Assembly (NCBI GenBank): GCA_942486035.1
Contig: CALNXK010000002.1
Span: forward strand, 8,111,001-8,175,000
Length of the DNA stretch: 64,000 bases
Source of the DNA: Porites lobata
Taxonomy: Eukaryota > Cnidaria > Anthozoa > Scleractinia > Poritidae
Direction of reading: 5' to 3'
Part shown: positions 45,701 through 50,186 of the stretch, piece by piece
How the letters are laid out: every line of letters starts with the position of its first letter
Position numbering within the stretch: the first letter of the stretch is position 1
Made by a program: the position numbers and the translations under genes
Notes under the pieces: model-generated
Seen by the model: only the letters and a program-made list of their open reading frames with translations
Database searches by the model: none
Told to the model about the DNA's origin: nothing

Positions 45701-48098
45701 ATCGTTATCAAAGACTATTCCACAAGCAAGAAATAAAGGATAAATAAGTTAATTTTCTAGATGATTGATGGTTTTTAGAGGAGAAATTGTGATAGTCCAT
45801 CGAACCAAATTCGGCATGTTTTGTCTGAACTTGAATCAGCCGTTTAGATCAGTTCAGTCGTGATATTTTACTTTTGATTATTGGCTCCTATAATTTTCAC
45901 GCCTTCACCCATGCCTTTTTAGGCAATAGTAGCTCCGTAACTGAAGTTTTATATGGTACTTATTTTCATTTTTTCTCTTTCCTTCTTAAAATTAGAATCA
46001 TCTGGCCGAAAACAATCTTGTTCACAGAGACCTTGCTGCCCGTAATGTTCTTGTTGGCCATGACAACCAAATCAAAGTGTCAGACTTTGGGTTGATGAGA
46101 CAAATCTATGAAGATGTCAGAAGCTCAGCGAAGTCCAAAAAACTTCCTGTAAAATGGATGGCCCCCGAAGCACTTTATCAAGGCCTTTACACCACCAAAA
46201 GTGATGTGTGAGTATAAAAAAATCCCACTCTTTTAAACACATTTCGATAAATTCTGCTCAGAAAACCTTAGTCAGCTTCCCTAAAAGTCGTGATCAGCGT
46301 GTTTATTTCAAACCGATCTAGGAATTTCAGTGGTTATAGTGGCTGATTTCGTACTTGTCAATGTAATTTCGACTCGGGACTACATAGTTTGCATATTAAG
46401 TCCTGAGCGAGAGCGGCGTCTGCTGAATTCTTAATTCGGAGTGTATGTAAAGATCATTTAGTTACGATTATGCGGCAGACCCGTCACCTAAATTGGTATT
46501 CTTTTCCGATCCCTACTCTATTAACCTTGCTAGGCCATTGGCTAAGGGCTTTGAGCAGCTGAGGCCTGGTGTCATAGGGTTCAGTCAAGGGCGAAGGCAT
46601 GGAAAGGTGGAGATGCGCCCTTTTGCCTTAAGTTCACCAAGTAAAAAGAAGAGAGGAAAAGTAATGTTAATGCAGTGGGAATATTCACCACCTCTGTGCT
46701 TTCCTCTACAGTTGGTCTTTTGGTGTTGTTCTTTGGGAGATGGCTACATTGGGTGAGTAGACCGTCACACACTAATCATGTAAACTTCCAAGGGGAGGGG
46801 AATCCCAAGAACTCTCCTCCCTGTTGCCACGGGGTATATGACTTGAATTGTGCGACTGATATCAAAGGACGACACTGGGACTTAAAGAGTGAGTCCTTAT
46901 TAAATAAGGTTATTGTTACCAGGAAACAGGCTGATACCTGATGACTTTTATTTGTGGCAAGCTAGGCACTTTTGTTTTGAACTAGGCTCTATGTCTGATA
47001 AGTGATAATAGGCATCAAATATGCACGCATTAGTTGTTTTCTGGAAAGAGGAGCCTTATTACTAAACACCCTGTTTTCTTTGGAGACACATTTCAATGCA
47101 ATTCTGACCCCTGCTCAATCACTATTCTATTGCAAGACGCCATTATTGAGTACGGGGGAATGAAGAGTCGTCGACATTGACATTTACAGGAGAAAGCTAT
47201 GCAGGGGAATGAGCCGTATTTTCAAATAATAACATGTATATTTTTTTTTTCGCATAACGTGATCAGGAGGCGTACCATATCCCGCGCTGACCAACTCAGA
47301 GTTGTATCGACTGCTTGGCACTGGTTATCGCATGGAAAGGCCTGACATGTGCTCCGATGATGTGTACGTTTCTTGATCAGAATCGTCTTAGAACTGACAA
47401 AAAGATTCGATTTTTCCGTGCGTCTTTTTAGTTATAAATAGCCTTGAAAGTTGTAGAGGACAAGTCGGTTTCGATTTTGACGTTTTCTTTGATCAAAGTG
47501 ATTACTGAACAGACAGACGGCAAAATCTTAGCTTAAAAATTTGTTTCATACAGTAATATGATAGTGTTATTTAACAGAGATCGACAGAGCAGGAATTAGC
47601 CTGCGAGCAAGCTCTCCATTTGGGCGAGGAAAACGAACCGCGCGAGTACGCGCGAGCGGGGGGCCCCTCGCTGTCGTGTTTCCTCTCGCGTGTCCCACGT
47701 GCGTGTAGTTGAAGAGATCCCCCAAATGGAGAGCTTGCTTGCAGGCTTGGCAAGAAACCGACAAGCCTAATGATCCGGCGTGAGTGGCTCCCAGCTGGTC
47801 TAAAGGAAACCTCTTCCACTAAATCGGAAAAACGGTGTCTATACATGTAATAATGGATTGGAACTTTGACTAACTTCAATTGGTTTGTTTTTTTTTTGTT
47901 TGTTTTTTTTTTGTCCATAGCAGATATGAGCTGATGGCTGACTGCTGGAAAGAGGAACCTCGCTCTCGTCCCAGTTTCTATCAACTGATCGAAAAACTGG
48001 AGGTGATAATGGAGAGGGATGCACCATACTTGCATCTAAACGAACACAATGAAGATCGTCCATATTACAACGTGCCACCTGAAGCTAGTGGTGATTAA
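20465..48098 (+). CDS. Receptor tyrosine kinase with lectin and Ly6 ectodomain (complete spliced gene)
   Basis: I reconstruct 15 coding exons: 20465-20522, 20910-21317, 22692-22888, 26344-26473, 26869-27069, 27325-27469, 27670-27844, 38064-38278, 38833-39017, 39726-39803, 40331-40462, 41800-41931, 45429-45632, 45996-46207, 46712-46752, 47267-47363 and 47924-48098 (17 segments if the ectodomain first exon and short kinase exon are counted separately). Domain order: signal peptide, C-type lectin 1, C-type lectin 2, Ly6/uPAR domain with CCEGDLCN, one membrane helix, juxtamembrane, tyrosine kinase with an insert of about 165 residues, short tail. Reading phases agree at every junction except 27844 to 38064. 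It would sit in the plasma membrane and phosphorylate tyrosines on ligand binding. The kinase has all catalytic residues. The ligand is unknown. I know of no named orthologue. Confidence 0.85.
20910..21317 (+). CDS. RTK exon 2: first C-type lectin domain
   Basis: A single 408-base exon encodes a complete lectin fold of about 130 residues. It opens ALECPETW and has FCYKV, GGDLVSI, the hallmark VWIGL, YVWNNG, then CVEILKNGW and CCKENKHLLCKR. The calcium/sugar motifs EPN or QPD and WND are absent (NNGES and GWNLT stand in their places), so calcium-dependent sugar binding is unlikely. Donor GTGAGT at 21318; read-through would stop at 21421. Confidence 0.85.
21542..22367. mobile_element. Harbinger-like MITE in RTK intron
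   Basis: The ends TGCACCTATCAATGTAATGC and its complement flank an 826-bp sequence, with TTA duplicated on both sides (21539-21541 and 22368-22370). Subterminal G- and C-runs are followed by 'caaatccccaccc' in both arms. No transposase frame. Confidence 0.65.
22692..22888 (+). CDS. RTK exon 3: second C-type lectin domain, first half
   Basis: Enters in phase 1 (GPLACSAYWFLNGVSCYK...) and carries WEGAQQGC, GGDLVKG and FLIHFMEVTGL, the two-helix half of a lectin fold. It ends in phase 0 at GTAAGT (22889) just before the hallmark tryptophan, which opens the next exon. Confidence 0.8.
23349..24922. mobile_element. Possible TIR element in RTK intron
   Basis: CCTGAGATCAGGCCCAATTT at the left is matched in reverse at the right (CCTCAGATCAGGCTCAATTT) over about 21 bases. 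No clear target duplication and no transposase. The boundaries are tentative. Confidence 0.35.
25260..25649. mobile_element. MITE copy A with hexamer core
   Basis: A 390-bp element bounded by CCTGGTTTTCACTAGC and its complement, with many 'gcttat'/'ataagc' hexamers toward its right end. Copy B (25688-26078) is its reverse complement, separated by 38 bp. Confidence 0.75.
25688..26078. mobile_element. MITE copy B, inverted relative to copy A
   Basis: Same ends and hexamer core as copy A but in opposite orientation; 'gagtcaaatatgccattctg' at its right is the complement of copy A's left. The pair forms an 819-bp inverted structure. Confidence 0.75.
26344..26473 (+). CDS. RTK exon 4: second lectin domain, second half
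   Basis: Opens HVWIGRKDDSNCWQ and ends in the lectin closing strand (GDCNDEKNYICEMPA), then a Ser/Thr linker. The phase 0 entry joins the previous exon exactly at the VWIG strand. No EPN or WND motif. Exit phase 1 before GTACGT. Confidence 0.8.
26869..27069 (+). CDS. RTK exon 5: Ly6/uPAR three-finger domain
   Basis: Encodes about 67 residues with eight cysteines in the Ly6/uPAR pattern: CYEYPS, CTFPENLCFKY, GCISADQC, then CCEGDLCNS. The terminal CCxxDxCN signature is diagnostic of the three-finger fold (also in TGF-beta receptor ectodomains). One exon, phase 1 in and phase 1 out, so it is a mobile domain unit. Donor GTAAGT. Confidence 0.85.
27325..27469 (+). CDS. RTK exon 6: transmembrane segment
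   Basis: After a short linker it encodes VIYISLGITSAFLLLSVAIV followed by VWCYRRKK, a single membrane helix with a positive inner flank, setting an outside N-terminus. Exit phase 2 before GTTTGT. Confidence 0.85.
27670..27844 (+). CDS. RTK exon 7: juxtamembrane region
   Basis: Enters in phase 2 (SWDSEKEEILYKKILEIK) and is rich in charged residues, with SRSRERN near its middle. One tyrosine (ILYKK) could be a regulatory site. Exit phase 0 at GTAGGC. The next recognised exon (38064) needs entry phase 2, so one small exon may be missing or the acceptor may be 38092. Confidence 0.65.
27935..28208. mobile_element. Mariner-like MITE in RTK intron
   Basis: A 274-bp element with ends CAATCCCGGACAAAACTACT and a matching right end (complement CAATCTTGGACAAAACTGTT), each bordered by TA. 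This fits a Tc1/mariner-type TA duplication. No transposase. Confidence 0.55.
28783..29074 (-). repeat. BEL/Pao 3' LTR
   Basis: About 90 percent identical by eye to 37487-37763, with shared blocks such as 'cctttcctcacagt', 'cactctcatcacaaaataat' and 'caattccaaagttcagggct'. Preceded on the left by ACCCT. Confidence 0.85.
29218..30097 (-). pseudogene. BEL/Pao integrase remnant
   Basis: Minus-strand pieces at 30097-29900, 29903-29514 and 29460-29218 carry integrase core end and tail sequence: SRTPESQAEAKITKELFNGA, then RIVTWTARFIRNSRLKKQER and QHLFWTKLPQEIQ. Frames are disrupted by stops and shifts. Confidence 0.6.
30109..31541 (-). pseudogene. BEL/Pao reverse transcriptase and RNase H remnant
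   Basis: The best segment (30968-30381) encodes FTQALFGLMPFPFLLGGVIE, then MYVDDLISEKPTVPEAKK with the catalytic DD at about 30825-30833, and LHKWHSNVADLEES. The next frames give RNase H with ELHAFGDASKNGVCA (about 30330) and FGYCKGSTSEAG. A piece at 31541-31242 (PWKGNHLPLPNNK) is the region before the fingers. All in several frames with stops. Confidence 0.8.
31576..32588 (-). pseudogene. BEL/Pao gag end, zinc knuckle and protease remnant
   Basis: 32588-32280 encodes gag core end (DKLTGIKAHLVSGQENWQDW). 32228-32013 has the knuckle CQKCRQKHHTSIC and the protease start with ALLDTACFS. 32080-31576 continues the protease (MTYCELGASEYTG, GLLGEPVAEKTKLGWTIMSP). The active-site glycine of LDTG is replaced (LDTAC), so the protease is probably inactive. 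Confidence 0.7.
32687..33189 (-). pseudogene. BEL/Pao gag central part
   Basis: A coiled-coil segment (DRREMALSKMKHEERMSQEH) leads to VTPKLPKLSIK, the start of the gag core, followed after a frame change by VSVTKFAYLQELLEPKAR and INTEGYEKAK-like sequence. Corresponds to the gag of the 1-3025 element at low similarity. Confidence 0.65.
33425..33760 (+). mobile_element. LINE 3' end (CR1/L2-like) nested in the BEL element
   Basis: Plus-strand sequence ends with the degenerate C-terminus 'LFLFKKMYDI'-type reading, a T-rich tract (33560-33612), the motif 'gcgctatataaattc' and a (TTATTA) tail at about 33728-33758. Only the 3' tail is present, the common 5'-truncated LINE form. Confidence 0.55.
34516..35655. 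mobile_element. Sequence between 22-bp inverted repeats, carrying a zinc-binding ORF
   Basis: GTCTGTAGACATCTTTGGGA at the left is matched by its complement at about 35633-35654. No target duplication was recognised, so the status as a transposon is uncertain. It lies in the insert region of the BEL element. Confidence 0.4.
34683..35150 (+). CDS. Orphan zinc-binding (CxxC...CxxC) protein or exon
   Basis: A 155-codon frame from an ATG. It contains CRTCGFFEYLN, then about 50 residues, then SSRVCSHCSNQVRGT. This spacing of two CxxC pairs resembles the zinc-coordinated N-terminal domain seen in many uncharacterised cnidarian and insect (ZAD-type) proteins. The basic run KKPANRGPKPKQ precedes it. 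The later part (after ESEHDDDS) looks like non-coding sequence, so a donor may lie before the stop. It resembles a captured or duplicated first exon; function unknown. Confidence 0.4.
   Translation: MTLRVTCLLKHVFLDPPKTASTPKKPANRGPKPKQIGTSDYCRTCGFFEYLNSTGQLSHSSKATENLFLREFVKADDLRDLDFTLSQTEDQSSRVCSHCSNQVRGTRAGFSSIKASFQESEHDDDSFRFLKYRNVRITSSLCFSHCFNLIIDNTS
36350..36545. repeat. G- and C-homopolymer-rich tract
   Basis: G-runs at about 36354-36368 and 36520-36531 with C-runs between. Capable of G-quadruplex formation in principle, but these runs are also typical of repeat tails. Possible assembly-length errors. Confidence 0.7.
36531..36830 (+). repeat. Dispersed repeat with ctaggatag motif
   Basis: Begins 'tactgccatatatgggctat' and repeats 'tctaggatag' or 'tctagtataggg' units at about 30-50-base spacing. 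Ends near 'cccagcggcacatcccc'. Looks like a tandemly structured SINE or satellite-like repeat. No coding. Confidence 0.55.
36951..37420 (-). pseudogene. BEL/Pao gag N-terminal remnant
   Basis: Immediately inside the right LTR the minus strand reads MEELTKEFNGKIQSIKF then DKNEEERSEAKRY, a charged coiled-coil gag start, followed in other frames by VKESIMELKFANGESHERV. The gag resumes near 33320 after the nested insert. Confidence 0.5.
36955..37022 (+). tRNA. tRNA-like pseudogene or SINE head
   Basis: TGGCGCAATAGATAACGC fits the A box (D arm) and GAGATTCGACTC fits the B box. The T loop is one base short, and the 5' and 3' acceptor strands do not pair, so it is not a working tRNA. The A box is closest to arginine-type tRNAs. 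Confidence 0.4.
37487..37763 (-). repeat. BEL/Pao 5' LTR
   Basis: Partner of 28783-29074, followed on the right by ACCCT. The two LTRs differ at about one base in ten, so the insertion is old. Confidence 0.85.
38064..38278 (+). CDS. RTK kinase exon: glycine loop and catalytic lysine
   Basis: After acceptor tttttctccag the frame reads PDKWEMLPEQIEFGGELGRG then EFGFVYKA, the GxGxFGxV nucleotide loop, and VVAVKVLH with the ATP-binding lysine. The entry phase (2) does not fit the phase-0 exit of 27844; an acceptor at 38091 (exon from TGGGAAATG) would fit. Exit phase 1 at GTAAG. Confidence 0.8.
38833..39017 (+). CDS. RTK kinase exon: helix C to hinge
   Basis: Reads DDPSEAQIEEFTFEIEQMKM then LGSHKNVVSMVGCC, with the helix-C glutamate (FEIEQMK), and MFLVIEYVPCGDLLSWLRRR, the hinge and start of helix D. 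Entry phase 1, exit phase 0 at GTAAGA. Confidence 0.85.
39726..39803 (+). CDS. RTK kinase-insert exon a (78 nt)
   Basis: Reads INELKASERSYADKEVLKDQ... between 'gtctag' and GTAGGC. Charged, no fold expected. Phase 0 at both ends. Confidence 0.65.
40331..40462 (+). CDS. RTK kinase-insert exon b (132 nt)
   Basis: Reads QKQAGKPLKKTAKEEQAEVT then MEMISLRQIVDPKDMA, lysine-rich at first. Flanked by 'cttcgtag' and GTAAGA. Phase 0 at both ends. Confidence 0.65.
40868..41102. mobile_element. Small MITE with cactagccc repeats
   Basis: Ends GGTGCAAAGAAAGTC and its complement enclose about 235 bp rich in 'ctagccc' motifs. It lies inside a wider inverted pair: 40624-40740 is matched in reverse by 41320-41445 ('aatgctttgtatta', 'cacacgacggctattttctc'), suggesting insertion into an older TIR element. 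Confidence 0.5.
41800..41931 (+). CDS. RTK kinase-insert exon c (132 nt)
   Basis: Reads QRFAFNSEAMDDEHSANKEQ then VNIAQQSDKDAVLEVIPSTS, acidic and disordered-looking. Same length as exon b but no sequence similarity. Phase 0 at both ends. Confidence 0.65.
42120..42748 (+). mobile_element. LINE 3' fragment with TTA tail
   Basis: The frame at 42252-42455 reads IEYLFYSIVLPNITYGLSVY then FLDRSYKLRFIS, the C-terminal end typical of CR1/L2-like reverse transcriptases. A (TTA)n tail at about 42712-42747 ends it. Only the end of the element is present. Confidence 0.7.
42780..45240 (+). mobile_element. LINE remnant: endonuclease and reverse transcriptase pieces
   Basis: 42747-43241 contains an apurinic-endonuclease-like start (LVSAFNIRSLNSIEMIGELT, VVCLQEHRKFHDY). 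43602-43830 resembles the end of that domain (KRTSFDWHCF, VNDLYTTMIEAQMDAAEKCI). 44657-45243 carries RT motifs in two frames: AIHLYKNKDDRASCDSHRGI, SECAFRK-like QCAFRKNRGTIDMIFA, then LYILFVHLTKAFDTV with the catalytic aspartate region. Stops and shifts make it dead. The YADD box is not seen. Confidence 0.75.
44081..44454 (+). repeat. Tandem duplication of 187 bp in the LINE
   Basis: 44081-44267 and 44268-44454 are identical except for a t/c difference in 'aagaccttgactg' versus 'aagacctcgactg'. Each copy encodes KVQTALRKMKDTWWQHKAAE, the endonuclease-RT linker of the LINE. Recent local duplication. Confidence 0.9.
45429..45632 (+). CDS. RTK exon: end of kinase insert and helix E start
   Basis: Begins DVEWKVTEKDWLLSSQAATG, continues with an acidic stretch (HEDLSSDEEDAEENF) and ends AKQLFSFAWQIAKGM, the conserved helix E of RTKs. 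Phase 0 at both ends (acceptor 'ccctaag', donor GTAATT). If exons a-c were skipped it would still join in frame. Confidence 0.8.
45996..46207 (+). CDS. RTK kinase exon: catalytic and activation loops
   Basis: Reads NNLVHRDLAARNVLVG (catalytic HRD and AARN as in tyrosine kinases), KVSDFGLMRQIYEDV (DFG and one activation-loop tyrosine) and KLPVKWMAPEALYQG (substrate-binding P+1 loop and APE). All catalytic residues are present. Exit phase 2 at GTGAGT. Confidence 0.9.
46712..46752 (+). CDS. RTK kinase exon: helix F (41 nt)
   Basis: Very short exon reading WSFGVVLWEMATLG, joining SDV to give the RTK-type SDVWSFGVVLWEM. Acceptor 'cctctacag', donor GTGAGT, exit phase 1. Confidence 0.85.
47267..47363 (+). 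CDS. RTK kinase exon: helix G region
   Basis: Reads GVPYPALTNSELYRLLGTGY then RMERPDMCSDDV, matching the RTK segment 'G..PYP......L...GYR...P..C'. Exit phase 2 at GTACGT. Confidence 0.85.
47599..47746. mobile_element. 148-bp MITE in the last RTK intron
   Basis: GCCTGCGAGCAAGCTCTCCA and its near-complement (TGGAGAGCTTGCTTGCAGGC) bound a GC-rich core. A 'gcctgcg' end also appears at 48432. Confidence 0.65.
47924..48098 (+). CDS. RTK last exon: kinase C-lobe end and tail
   Basis: Reads YELMADCWKEEPRSRPSFYQ (the CW...RP signature ending tyrosine kinase domains), LIEKLEVIMERDAPYLHL, then a short tail with RPYYNVPPEASGD and a stop. YYNV gives a YxN-type site that could bind a Grb2-like SH2 domain once phosphorylated (inference). 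Short C-tail compared with many RTKs. Confidence 0.9.
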
Positions 48099-48374
48099 AT
48101 TCGGAGAAGGAGCTTCCCCAGTAATCAGACAATTTCAGACCAAACGAGTATAAACAGTTAACCAGTAATGATCATATCGAGAAAGTAATCTTAAAACGTT
48201 TGAATAGGAAGTAAAAGTAGAAGCATAACAAGAACTGTATTAGCAGCAAGGCACCTAGGATCTAATCAGGACTGAGCCCTTTACCCAGGAATGTTCTTGC
48301 AAAACGCCTGGGTCATAGCGTGCTAGATTTATATTTTTAACACTGTTTTTAGATTCCTCGATCTCTCACTTAAA

Positions 48375-48380
48375 AATAAA
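48375..48380 (+). promoter_or_regulatory. Poly(A) signal of the RTK gene
   Basis: AATAAA lies 277 bases after the stop codon, in an A-rich stretch. It is the first canonical hexamer downstream of the stop that I noticed. Confidence 0.55.
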
Positions 48381-48419
48381 AACAAATTATTAAGCTGTCA
48401 CATGCTAGCTGTTTTCGTT

Positions 48420-48600
48420 TCTTCACAATCTGCAGCCTGCGTAGTCAGCGGGATCATAAGCGCGTACAGAGTTTTGGCAGAGGAGCTGCAAAGCCGCTCA
48501 TCTTAGGAAAGAAGAGGAGATGTTTTGAAATTCCCTCGCAGCTTCACCGCCAAAACTCTCTCACGCGCGCGCGCAAAAAAGGGAAGGCCAGCTGATCTGA
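48420..48600. repeat. GC-rich MITE-like segment
   Basis: 'gcagcctgcgtagtcagcg' to 'ctctcacgcgcgcgcgc', with 'gagttttggc' and 'gccaaaactc' forming an internal inverted pair. It resembles the 47599 and 35660 'gcctgcg' repeats. Confidence 0.45.
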
Positions 48601-48751
48601 CAGTCAGCCCAAGCGTAGTATAGTTGTTGCATGTGGTACAATATTGCAAAATGAAAGGAAACTATCGAAGATTTGTCCGGGCGGTAATAGATTCAAGAAG
48701 AAAGTTATAAGCAGAAATTAATTAACAATTAATGAATGAGGCTGAGTATCT

Positions 48752-48817
48752 TATGAAGAATTATGGACATCGAGGAGGGTGTTATAACACCCTCCGAGAT
48801 CTCCATAATTCTTCATA
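48752..48817. repeat. 66-bp hairpin
   Basis: TATGAAGAATTATGGA...GGAGGGTGTTATAACACCCTCC...TCCATAATTCTTCATA folds on itself with a few unpaired bases. It is the junction of two inverted MITE ends of the family also at 13805. Confidence 0.75.
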
Positions 48818-49310
48818 CGATACGAAAGCCGAATTCAATAATTGTGTTTATTATTCATTCAAAATAATTCCTAGTTTAAAAACGTGACTGAAACACGCTT
48901 ACCTCCATCGATACATCGGTGTTAAGTTCATCCTCGATAGTGCACGTTTAGGGTTGTTCAGCTCCGGAAATATTCTCTAAATAGCAGATGTCGCCCTTCG
49001 AGTTGTCTTCTTGCTTTTCTTGCCATGTTTTTAGCTATTTTTTCGCCTAGTTCTTACTCTTGAAACGAGTGAAATGTCCGCCATTTTTCAAGTTCACAAC
49101 CAAAACAACTCAACCTCGTCCCCAGGTCTTCTCGGTTGACTGTTCATTAACCTGTAAAAACGCTGCATTTTTGACATCATTTCCTCGCTAAACACAAAAT
49201 TCTTCCAAATTTAGTCATCAGTAACCGGTTATGGTGAATTAAACGTGTGCTTTTAGCCAATCAGAATCGGGCAAATATTTTGAATGAATAATAATTCTCA
49301 ATAAAAACAT
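48818..49310. repeat. MITE body with inverted ends
   Basis: 'ttattattcattcaaaataa' near 48850 is echoed in reverse at 49276-49297 ('ttttgaatgaataataattc'), so the segment is probably a non-autonomous TIR element. It precedes the SBNO-like gene by 750 bp. Confidence 0.5.
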
Positions 49311-50058
49311 CTCTGACGTTATTTAAATTGCGGGTTTTTGCTTTTTGCCAAAAAAAAAAAAAAAACATTAGTGAGCCGCGAACGATCGAATGAAAAAATG
49401 TTCGTTGAGTTGATGGGACTGAAGGGCCATGAGGATCTAAGGAATTTCAAGCCCATTTGAGAGGGGACTTAATAGAGACGGGGGGCTTATTTAATTTAGA
49501 AAAGATGATGGTATGAGTTCTCCGTAAAGAACTAGAGTACAAAGTGCAAAAGCTCAAGCACAAGAAGGTTGGAGGTCATGCACCCTAGGATCAGAACCAA
49601 ATCCGAACTTCCAGAGTTGGTAAATGAAACTTTCTTCCCCAGAAAAGGGGGGGGGGGGCGCTTATTGCGGGGGGGGGGCTTATTTATCGGCTCCTGGCTT
49701 ATTGGAGATTGAGAAGGGGGCTTAATAGAGGATTTACGGCATACTTGACATGATCCAGTACGTAAATATCTTCTTGAGCAGCAAAACCTTTGCGGTGCTT
49801 AGGGCTTCGAGTGTGTCAGGTTTTAGAAATCTTGCTTGAACGTACTTACAGCTTAACTTTCAGCTATCCCAAATTTCCCGTCACCGCAGACACAGATCAC
49901 AGACGATCTGGGGCCGAGGCTCATTTGCGCCCGCAAGGCATGGCGGTAACAATCAAAAATGCGGGAAACGGGAGAATATTCATAACAAAGGGATATGGGT
50001 GTAAAAATACCGAAAATGATGGCTTTTCTCTCTAAATTGCTATAATCAGAAGGTAACC
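49311..50058. other. Region upstream of the SBNO-like gene
   Basis: Contains an A-run (49350-49364), G-runs (49647-49678) and 'gcttatt'-containing repeat sequence up to about 49740. No core promoter motif stands out. A possible acceptor 'ataatcag' at 50050 leaves open that the first recognised exon has an upstream exon. Confidence 0.35.
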
Positions 50059-50186
50059 ATGGCTCTATCTAGTCCAGAATCACCTGTTCCGCCACGCCGG
50101 GTTGTAATTAATCGCACTGAAAACCCGAGCGAGGAACACGAGGAGCTTAACAAGATGGCACACGGCGTTGTGGCAGAAAGTCGAAG
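50059..50186 (+). CDS. SBNO-like exon 1
   Basis: An ATG in a good context (aaccATGg) opens MALSSPESPVPPRRVVINRT, ending in phase 2 at GTTTGT. The leader is short compared with vertebrate SBNO proteins, so either the start is further upstream or this is a short-leader form. Confidence 0.65.
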
